From positions 1 to 64,000 of the forward strand of contig NZ_JAUZDX010000017.1 of the NCBI RefSeq assembly GCF_030704685.1: DNA of 64,000 nucleotides, written 5' to 3'. Source of the DNA: Acidovorax sp. A1169 (lineage in GTDB: Bacteria; Pseudomonadota; Gammaproteobacteria; Burkholderiales; Burkholderiaceae_C). Both the position numbers and the translations under genes were made by a program. Shown in pieces: positions 8,441-18,095 of this stretch (the stretch's first letter is position 1; every line of letters starts with the position of its first letter). A model generated the notes under the pieces. That model saw nothing but the letters and a program-made list of their open reading frames with translations. It searched no databases and was not told the origin of the DNA.

Positions 8441-10567
8441 ATGCACCTTTCCTCGCTCCGCCGCTTCGGAGTCTGCGCCGCGTACGCATTGCTGTCCTGC
8501 GCCGCTGGCGCCAAACCCTCGCCCCAGGAGTACCCACGCCTGTCCGAGAACCTCGCGGCCTCACCGAACCTGGAAGCCCGCAAGGTACTGCATGGCGAGG
8601 TGGAAGGCCTGTTCGCGCTGCCGCGCACGCAGCAACTGGTCGCGGTGGCCGGCGGCTATCTGTGGAAGTTCAATGCGCAAGGGGAGCTGCAGGACACGCT
8701 GCGCGTGCCCAGCGGGATCCACACCTCCGGCATCGTCTTCACGCCCCACTACTACAGCGACTGGGTGTACAGCGGCGACCGGCGGCGCAAACCGTATGCC
8801 CCCACCGTGGATGGCAACCGCCTCTCGCAGGCCGAGCTGTTCGCAGAGCTCGACCGCGCCGATCACGTGGAGTTCGGCCGCAACGACACCAGCGCCTGGG
8901 CCTACCTGCTGTCGGGCGGCAAGGCATGGGTGCTGGACATCACGCGCCAGCGCGACAAGGTGGACACCTATTGCCGCCAGCGCACCCATTTCGCCGAGAA
9001 GCTGGGCTGGGACGCCACCTGCCTCGGCGGCTACCACCCTGCCCGCAAGGGTTGGACGGAGATCGAACCCGGGGACTTCGACAGCACCGGGCAAGACATT
9101 TCGCGCGTGAAGGTGGTGGACTTCGACCGCCGCCGCCTGCACCTGGAAGAGGGCCTGAGCGGGCAGTTGCTCGGGGCCACCGTGGGCGTGGCCCTCAAGG
9201 CCCTGGGCGTGCCTGGCAACCTGCCCAGCCGCTACTGGTTCGGCGATGCCCATACCCAGCTGCGCGTGGGCAGGGAGGTGCTCAAGTTCAAGGCCTTCAT
9301 TCCCAAGGAAGATGGGCAGTTCCGCTTTCCCAACATGGCGTGGTGGGATCCGTCGCCCGTGCTGCCGGGCACAAACCCCTGGTTCACCGTGCACCCGCGC
9401 AGCTACCTGCACCACCCCGGCGAAGAGGCGCTGCTGCGGCACTACGAGAAGGATATCGGCCTGTACGTGGTGCGCCCGCGCGGCGCGGTGCCAGGCCAGG
9501 CCACGGGTCGAGAGACCGGCGCGTGGCGCCCGGTGTTCACCGGGCCGTCGACCCATTCGTACGCAGTGAGCGCCAATGTGGAGTTGGCTGCCGCGCGGCC
9601 CGGCGAAGCGGCGGCCCCGGCCGTGCACACCTGGCTGCGCAGCCCCGACGCGCGCAAGCGCCACGCTGGCATGGGGCCGCAGATCCCCGTGCAGGCGCTG
9701 TGGCCCGCCCTGCAGGCCGTGCCTTCGGCACTGTCGCTGCATTGGCGCACGTCCTCCGAGGAGGAAGACACGCAGCTGCGCATCGACCTGCCTGCGGGCG
9801 AGACCCGCGCTGCCTTCGAGCGGCTGCAAGGCGGCAAGGGCCCGCTGGAGCTGGTGGTGCAGGTGCCCGACCTTGAAGGCCCCACGTCGGGGATGTCGGT
9901 GCTGCTGCGCAGCGGCAACCTGCAGCAGGCGCTGCCCGGCGCCCGCATGGCCTACGTGGGCAATCCGGCACGGCCCGCATCCGCGCGCAGGTCATCGGTG
10001 CAGGCGCTCAGGGATGCGAACGCCGCCGCCCAGCGCGCACCCGGCGCACTGCCCGCGTTCCTGCAGATCGCGCAGGACCTGGCGCAGGACCTGCAGCGAG
10101 TGCAGGGCGATGCCTCGGACATCACCCATGCGTATGCGCAGCTGATCAACCACTTCAATGGCCGGGAGGATTTCGCCGCGTCCTCGCAACTGGTGCGCCA
10201 CTACCTGGCCCAGGTCTACCCATCCATGGGCAAGTACCAGCGCGATGACAAGCAGGTCTACAACGTCGGTGTGATCGCCAGCCAGACCCTGGCCTTCGCC
10301 ATGCGCACCAACGAACGCGACCTGGCCGAAGCCGTGATGGCAACCCTGGTCGGGCCGGGCTTCGACCCGGCGGTGCAGACCAACGGCACGCTGATGTACA
10401 ACCTGTCGTGCTACTACGCACTCACCGGCGACAAGGCGCGCATGCTGGAGGCCATCGCCAACGCCCGCCGCCTGGGCAAGCCGCCCGCGCAGTTCCTGCG
10501 GGACACGGATTTCGACCGCTACCGGCAGGACGCGGAGTTCCTGCAGGCCGTCAACGCGCCGACCTGA
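8441..10567 (+). CDS. Exported protein of unknown function with C-terminal helical repeat region
   Basis: I do not recognise this 708-residue protein. The start at 8441 gives a signal sequence (MHLSSLRRFGVCAAYALLSC). LLSC could be a lipobox with acylation at Cys20, or cleavage may follow AAGA. Residues about 40-180 are Trp/Tyr-rich with repeated short beta-like segments that weakly suggest a propeller (ALPRTQQLVAVAGGYLWKF). Residues about 520-700 are helical and look like TPR-type repeats, with YNLSCYYALTGDKARML near 650 resembling TPR end-of-group modules. It stands alone, 78 bp after the IclR gene and 19 bp from the convergent thioesterase gene. It is probably periplasmic or outer-membrane attached; no enzyme motif is visible. 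Confidence 0.75.
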   Translation: MHLSSLRRFGVCAAYALLSCAAGAKPSPQEYPRLSENLAASPNLEARKVLHGEVEGLFALPRTQQLVAVAGGYLWKFNAQGELQDTLRVPSGIHTSGIVFTPHYYSDWVYSGDRRRKPYAPTVDGNRLSQAELFAELDRADHVEFGRNDTSAWAYLLSGGKAWVLDITRQRDKVDTYCRQRTHFAEKLGWDATCLGGYHPARKGWTEIEPGDFDSTGQDISRVKVVDFDRRRLHLEEGLSGQLLGATVGVALKALGVPGNLPSRYWFGDAHTQLRVGREVLKFKAFIPKEDGQFRFPNMAWWDPSPVLPGTNPWFTVHPRSYLHHPGEEALLRHYEKDIGLYVVRPRGAVPGQATGRETGAWRPVFTGPSTHSYAVSANVELAAARPGEAAAPAVHTWLRSPDARKRHAGMGPQIPVQALWPALQAVPSALSLHWRTSSEEEDTQLRIDLPAGETRAAFERLQGGKGPLELVVQVPDLEGPTSGMSVLLRSGNLQQALPGARMAYVGNPARPASARRSSVQALRDANAAAQRAPGALPAFLQIAQDLAQDLQRVQGDASDITHAYAQLINHFNGREDFAASSQLVRHYLAQVYPSMGKYQRDDKQVYNVGVIASQTLAFAMRTNERDLAEAVMATLVGPGFDPAVQTNGTLMYNLSCYYALTGDKARMLEAIANARRLGKPPAQFLRDTDFDRYRQDAEFLQAVNAPT

Positions 10568-10586
10568 CAACCTGTTCTATCGCATC

Positions 10587-11039
10587 TCAGTGCGCCGGCG
10601 CGAGGTGCAGCCGCGCCGCATCGACCTGCGCATTCACGCGTTCGGCCAGGGCCATGTCGCCCGGGGTCTCGGGCGAGAACTTGTCCACGGCGCGGGGTGC
10701 GCTGTCTTCATCGAGCGCAGCATAGACGGCCACGCAATGGGTGACCTGGCGCAGCTCCTTTTCCTGGATGCCGCCGCTGCGCACCTCGATCAGCATGTTC
10801 ATGCTGGTTTCGCCCGTGTGGGCCAGGCTGGCCTGCACCTCCACCAGGTCTCCCGGGTGGATGGGCCGGTCGAAGCTGGCACTGCCCATGAATGCCGTCA
10901 CGCAAGTCCCACCGGCCCAGGAACAGGCGCAGGCGAAGCCGGCCTCGTCCATCCAGCGCAGCACGGTACCGCCGTGGATGCGGCCGGATGCCGACGGGGC
11001 GGTGTGCGACGCCAGAAAACGCAGGGTGATGGAATGCAT
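10587..11039 (-). CDS. Hotdog-fold acyl-CoA thioesterase (YciA/BACH type)
   Basis: A 150-residue cytoplasmic thioesterase that hydrolyses acyl-CoA to free acid and CoA. It shows the hotdog pattern of this subgroup: SGRIHGGTVLRWMDEAG near residues 16-32, with the Asp/Glu of MDEAG as the likely catalytic acid, then RPIHPGDLVEV. The start at 11039 has GAGGAG upstream. The open frame extends further upstream to 11429 but without support. It is convergent with the exported protein gene and lies 148 bp before the end of the sensor kinase gene, so it is probably a single-gene unit. Chain-length specificity cannot be told. Confidence 0.85.
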   Translation of the reverse strand: MHSITLRFLASHTAPSASGRIHGGTVLRWMDEAGFACACSWAGGTCVTAFMGSASFDRPIHPGDLVEVQASLAHTGETSMNMLIEVRSGGIQEKELRQVTHCVAVYAALDEDSAPRAVDKFSPETPGDMALAERVNAQVDAARLHLAPAH

Positions 11040-11187
11040 GCGGAACTCTCCTCGGAAGGTGCACCGGTATATCCCATTTACCGCGAGGTGCTCTGTAGGA
11101 AGGCGTCGCCAACCACCGAACGGGCATGCTGGGGCGACCTGCGGCAGCGTGTGGTACCACCCCTGGGGCCCGCACAGCCCCTTCTGG

Positions 11188-12537
11188 TCAGCCCGGGCGC
11201 GGCAGCACCAGCCGCGCGCGCAGGCCGGTGCCCGGTGTGCTGTGCAACTCCAGCACGCCACCGTGCGCGCGCGCCACGCGGTCCGCAATGGACAAACCCA
11301 GCCCGGCCCCCGGGGCACCTGCACGGGCATTACCACCGCCGCGCACGAAAGGCTGGCGCATGCGCTCCAGCTCGGCGGGAGGGATGCCGGGGCCATGGTC
11401 CGCAACCTCGATCCACAGGCCAGCCGCACCGGCGCCCGTTCTCAGCACCACGGGCGCAGCGCCATGGCGCCAGGCGTTCTCGACCAGGTTGTCCACGGCA
11501 CGCCGCAGCGCTTGTGCATGCACGGGCACCGCTGGCGTTGATCCCAGCTCCAGCCGCACCGCGCGGCCATGGTCGGCCTGCGCCTCGGCCACGGCCCGGG
11601 CCAGTTCATCGAGCGAGGCGGCCACGGGGGCCTCGCCGTCGCCCAGGCGCGCAAAGTCGAGGAACTGGCCGACGATGGCATCCATCTCCTCGATGCTGCG
11701 GGCCATGCTGGCGGCCAGCGGCGCGTCCACATGCGCCTGGGCGATCTCGACCCCCAGGCGCAGTTTGGTCAAAGGGGTGCGCAGGTCGTGCGATACACCG
11801 GCCAGCATCAGCGCGCGCTCGCGGTCGGCCTCGGCCAGGCTGCGCGCCATCTGGTTGAAGCTGCGCGCCACGGTGGCGATCTCCTGGGGCCCATCCTCGG
11901 GCAGGGGGGCGGGCGCCTGGCCCTGTGCCAGGTGCTGCGCGGCAGCGACCACGCGGGCCAGCGGCCGGTTCAGGTGGCGCTGCAGCCACCAGGCGCCGAG
12001 CAGGGCGAGCAGCACGCCAGCCAGGGTGGCCATGAGCCACGCGCCCGTGAACTCGCGCGTGGGAAACACGCTGGGCAGATTCAGCCAGTAGTCGGTGCCA
12101 CCATGCGCCACACGCAGCGCCAGCGTGCCCGCGCCATCGCGGCGCCAGCGCGGCCCACCGGCAATAGTGGCCTCGGCCTGGTCCAATCGCCGGGCGACCG
12201 CCTGCACGAAGCGCTGCTCCAGCGGCGACAGCAGGGCGCGCCGGCGCGGCGGCGGCGGATCGTCGGATTCCAGCGCAGCCAGGGCCGCCTGGCGGTTGAA
12301 GGCCTCGACGAAGGCGGCGCGCTGTGCGGGCGGCAGCACGTCCAGCCCGGCACGCAAGGCGGCCACATTGCGCGCCACACCGTCGGCCACCTGGGCCACG
12401 CGCGGCTGCAGAATCATCTGGCGCACCAGCACCACGGCGCACAGCTGGCTCGCCACCACCAGCGCCGTGATTAGCAGCAGGTTGCGCCCCAGCAGGCTGC
12501 GCGGCCACCAGCCCCGCGCAGGCGCCGAGGCGGTCAT
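11188..12537 (-). CDS. Sensor histidine kinase, EnvZ-like
   Basis: A 449-residue inner-membrane sensor. TM1 lies at about 18-40, a periplasmic domain of about 125 residues follows, TM2 is at about 165-187, then a HAMP domain. The dimerisation/phospho-acceptor box GVSHDLRTPLTKLR has its His at 250. The ATP-binding region shows an N-box (DNLVENAWRHG), DHGPGIP and GAGLGLSI. The start ATG at 12537 overlaps the response-regulator stop as ATGA, so the two are cotranslated. The organisation resembles EnvZ/RisS kinases. The periplasmic sensor domain is rich in Ala, Arg and Pro and gives no ligand clue. Confidence 0.92.
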   Translation of the reverse strand: MTASAPARGWWPRSLLGRNLLLITALVVASQLCAVVLVRQMILQPRVAQVADGVARNVAALRAGLDVLPPAQRAAFVEAFNRQAALAALESDDPPPPRRRALLSPLEQRFVQAVARRLDQAEATIAGGPRWRRDGAGTLALRVAHGGTDYWLNLPSVFPTREFTGAWLMATLAGVLLALLGAWWLQRHLNRPLARVVAAAQHLAQGQAPAPLPEDGPQEIATVARSFNQMARSLAEADRERALMLAGVSHDLRTPLTKLRLGVEIAQAHVDAPLAASMARSIEEMDAIVGQFLDFARLGDGEAPVAASLDELARAVAEAQADHGRAVRLELGSTPAVPVHAQALRRAVDNLVENAWRHGAAPVVLRTGAGAAGLWIEVADHGPGIPPAELERMRQPFVRGGGNARAGAPGAGLGLSIADRVARAHGGVLELHSTPGTGLRARLVLPRPG

Positions 12538-13274
12538 GCACTGCCCCCGGCGGGTGCCAAGCCGTCCGGCATGAAGACATAGCCCACCCCCCATACGGTG
12601 CGGATATGGCGCGGCTGCGCGGGGTCGGCCTCGATGAGCTTGCGCAGGCGCATCACCTGCACGTCGATGCTGCGGTCGGCGGCCTCGTGGTCGGGCCCGT
12701 AGGCCAGGGCCATCAGCCGGTCGCGCCCGAGGGGGCGGCGCGGCTGCTGCGCCAGGGCCTGCAGCAACGCGAATTCGCCGCTGGTCAGGGGCACATCCTG
12801 CCCGTCGCGGGTCAACCGGCGCTCGTCCACCCACAGAGTGAAGTCGCCAAACCGGATGCAGCCGCCGGCCTGCAGCGGGCCGGTGTGCGCGCCCAGCATG
12901 CGCTGGCGGCGCACCATGGCCTGCACGCGGGCCAGCAACTCGCGCGGGTTGAAGGGCTTGGGCAGGTAGTCGTCGGCACCCATCTCCAGGCCGATGATGC
13001 GGTCCACCGGGTCGCCGCGCGCCGTGAGCATGAGGATGGGAATGGTCTCGCCCTGCGCGCGCAGGCGCCTGCAGATGGACAGGCCGTCCTCGCCCGGCAT
13101 CATCACATCGAGCACCAGCACGTCGAAACGCTCGCGCGCCAGCAGTGCATCGAGCGGGCCGGCACCATCGACCGTGCGCACGGCATAGCCCTGGTCGCTG
13201 AGGTAGCGCTGCAGCAGGGCGCGCAGGTCGGGCTCGTCATCGGCCACCAGAATACGGGCCAGGGCTTCGGTCAT
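12534..13274 (-). CDS. OmpR-family response regulator
   Basis: A 246-residue DNA-binding response regulator. The receiver domain has acidic residues DDE near 12-14, phospho-acceptor D56 (in VLDVMMP), T84 and K106. The C-terminal winged helix is of OmpR/PhoB type (RSIDVQVMRLRKLIE, then TVWGVGYVF). It is the first gene of a two-gene unit with the EnvZ-like kinase. Upstream, between this gene and the divergent EF-hand gene, lies a 10-bp tandem repeat typical of OmpR-family binding sites, suggesting autoregulation and control of the EF-hand/esterase genes. Confidence 0.93.
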   Translation of the reverse strand: MTEALARILVADDEPDLRALLQRYLSDQGYAVRTVDGAGPLDALLARERFDVLVLDVMMPGEDGLSICRRLRAQGETIPILMLTARGDPVDRIIGLEMGADDYLPKPFNPRELLARVQAMVRRQRMLGAHTGPLQAGGCIRFGDFTLWVDERRLTRDGQDVPLTSGEFALLQALAQQPRRPLGRDRLMALAYGPDHEAADRSIDVQVMRLRKLIEADPAQPRHIRTVWGVGYVFMPDGLAPAGGSA

Positions 13275-13336
13275 AGGGGAGGGCGTGCAACTCAGGATGG
13301 GGCAATGGTAGGGCGCAAGGCCCTGCAGCAGGCCAC

Positions 13337-13356
13337 TTCGTCATGCTTTGTCATAC
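13337..13356. promoter_or_regulatory. Tandem 10-bp direct repeat, candidate response-regulator site
   Basis: TTCGTCATGC (13337-13346) is followed directly by TTTGTCATAC (13347-13356), matching at 8 of 10 bases. The complement shows two TGAC half-sites one helical turn apart, the layout used by dimers of OmpR-family regulators. It lies 62 bp upstream of the regulator start and about 76 bp upstream of the EF-hand gene start. Confidence 0.45.
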
Positions 13357-13432
13357 ATCGACCGATCCACGCCACAAATGGCTCACACCTGGGCGCCACA
13401 GTCGGGGCATCCGCAACCCCAGGAGCCGACCC

Positions 13433-13756
13433 GTGACCTCTTCCTCCACCCGAACGCTGGCCGTGGCCGGCATTCTCGCCGCTGGCCTGGTGGCTGGTGC
13501 CAGCGCCCAGGCCGCGCCGTCCGGCCAACGCACCCAGCAGATGCGGGAGGCGCGCGAGCAGTTGCACCAGCGCCTCATGGCCGCCGACAAGGACGGCAAC
13601 GGCCAGCTCACCCGTGCCGAGGCCCAGGCCGGCATGCCGCGCGTGTACAGCGCGTTCGACCAGATCGACACCCAGCGCAAGGGCTTCGTGACCGAGGCCG
13701 AGATCACCGCCGCCATCGCAGCGCGCCTGGCCAGCCGCAAGGGCACGCCGCAGTAA
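13433..13756 (+). CDS. Small exported EF-hand protein
   Basis: A 107-residue protein starting with GTG at 13433, with AGGAG seven bases upstream; the open frame extends to 13343 without a usable ribosome-binding site. A signal peptide (cleavage near ASA or AQA, residues 24-28) sends it to the periplasm. One canonical calcium loop, DKDGNGQLTRAE, lies near residues 51-62. A second loop (DTQRKGFVTEAE) lacks several ligands and may not bind calcium. It is divergent from an OmpR/EnvZ-type pair, an arrangement also seen for calcium-responsive systems such as Pseudomonas CarSR with EF-hand targets. A role as calcium buffer or sensor is inferred. Confidence 0.85.
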   Translation: MTSSSTRTLAVAGILAAGLVAGASAQAAPSGQRTQQMREAREQLHQRLMAADKDGNGQLTRAEAQAGMPRVYSAFDQIDTQRKGFVTEAEITAAIAARLASRKGTPQ

Positions 13757-13817
13757 CCACTAGCCAGCCCCACCCCCGTTTTCGTCCATTTCACTACCAT
13801 TGCAGGAGAAAACCCGC

Positions 13818-14786
13818 ATGACCACCCCCCTCGCTTTCCGCCTTCGCACCTGGGCCAGTCGGGCCTCATTGCCCCTGGGTCTGGCATTGGCCTCGCTCGC
13901 CGCCGTGGCGCCGGCCCGCGCGCAGCCGACGGATCCCGGTAGCTTCTTCGACGATGCGGGCGGCGGCACCACCACCACGCTGCCGGCCGGCGTGCAGCGC
14001 ATCGCCGACGTACCCTATGGCCCCGACCCGCTGCAGCGCATGGACATCTACCTGCCCAGCACCCCGCGCAGCAGCGTGGAAGGCCCGGCACCGGTCATCT
14101 TCATGGTGCATGGCGGTGGCTGGCGCAGGGGCGACAAGGCCATGTCCGGCGTGGTGCAGGAAAAGGCGGCGCGCTGGGTGCCGCGCGGCTTTGTCTTCAT
14201 CTCGGTCAATTACCGGCTGCACCCGGCAGTCATCGTGCTGCAGGAGGCCATCGACGTGGCCGTGGCGCTCGACACGGCGCAGAAGCAGGCCACGCAGTGG
14301 GGCGCCGATCCCACGAAGTTCATCCTCATGGGCCACTCGGCCGGGGCGCACCTGGTGTCGTTCGTCAACGCGCATGCGCCGCTCCTGCAGCAGTTGGGCG
14401 TCACGCCCTGGCTGGGCACGGTGTCGCTCGACAGTGCGCTGCTCAACGCGCCCGTCGTGATGTCGCTGCCGCACTACCCGTTCTACGACGAGGTGCTGGG
14501 CAGCGACCCGGCCTTCTGGTTTGCAATCTCGCCCTACCATGCCGTGACCGGGGCTCAACCGCCTTACCAGTTCGTGTGCTCCACCAGCCGGCCCGACCGC
14601 CCCTGCCTGCAGGCGCAGGGCATGGCAGCCCATGTGCAGGCCCTGGGCGGCCGCGCCGAGGTGCTGCCGCAGGACCTCACGCACGGCGAGATCAATGCCA
14701 ACCTGGGCCTGGAGAGCGGCTACACGCAGGCTGTCGAAGCCTTCATGGGCTCGCTCGATCCGGTCGTCGCGCAGCGCCTGCGCTGA
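13818..14786 (+). CDS. Exported alpha/beta-hydrolase (esterase/lipase, HSL/BD-FAE-like)
   Basis: A 322-residue serine hydrolase with a signal peptide (likely cleaved after ARA at about residue 35). The oxyanion-hole motif HGGGW is at 98-102, NYR at 131-133 and the nucleophile elbow GHSAG at 172-176 (Ser174). The catalytic His is probably that of DLTHGE near the C-terminus. The start at 13818 follows AGGAGAAAACCCGC; an in-frame ATG at 13800 is less likely. It is 61 bp downstream of the EF-hand gene on the same strand, perhaps cotranscribed. Short-chain carboxylester substrates are typical of the family; the true substrate is unknown. Confidence 0.88.
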   Translation: MTTPLAFRLRTWASRASLPLGLALASLAAVAPARAQPTDPGSFFDDAGGGTTTTLPAGVQRIADVPYGPDPLQRMDIYLPSTPRSSVEGPAPVIFMVHGGGWRRGDKAMSGVVQEKAARWVPRGFVFISVNYRLHPAVIVLQEAIDVAVALDTAQKQATQWGADPTKFILMGHSAGAHLVSFVNAHAPLLQQLGVTPWLGTVSLDSALLNAPVVMSLPHYPFYDEVLGSDPAFWFAISPYHAVTGAQPPYQFVCSTSRPDRPCLQAQGMAAHVQALGGRAEVLPQDLTHGEINANLGLESGYTQAVEAFMGSLDPVVAQRLR

Positions 14787-14789
14787 GCT

Positions 14790-17834
<3,045 letters not shown>

Positions 17835-18022
17835 GGGGGCGGGCTCAATGCAGGACAACCCACCATGATAGGCCACCGGCATGCCCCGCGCAGCCCGTTG
17901 CCTGCGGCCCGCCGAAGGCCGTGGAAACCGTCTGTATCGAAGCCGCCCTGCAGGGCCCTGCCAACCCCGGCGAAAGTGACGGATGTTTCCGGCCACCGCG
18001 CAAGGGACAGCGGCAAATCCAA

Positions 18023-18041
18023 TAAAATGACAATCATTCTC
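18023..18041. promoter_or_regulatory. Fur-box-like sequence upstream of the PepSY reductase
   Basis: The 19 bases TAAAATGACAATCATTCTC match the classical Fur box GATAATGATAATCATTATC at 15 of 19 positions. They lie 55 bp upstream of the PepSY/flavodoxin reductase start. An AT-rich stretch (AATAAAAT) overlaps the left edge and may be the -10 element. Repression by Fur with iron is therefore likely, matching the proposed role of the gene. Confidence 0.7.
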
Positions 18042-18095
18042 ATTTGATGGCCATCCGATGGGGCATGCCCCCATTGGCCACCCACTCGCCGCAGC

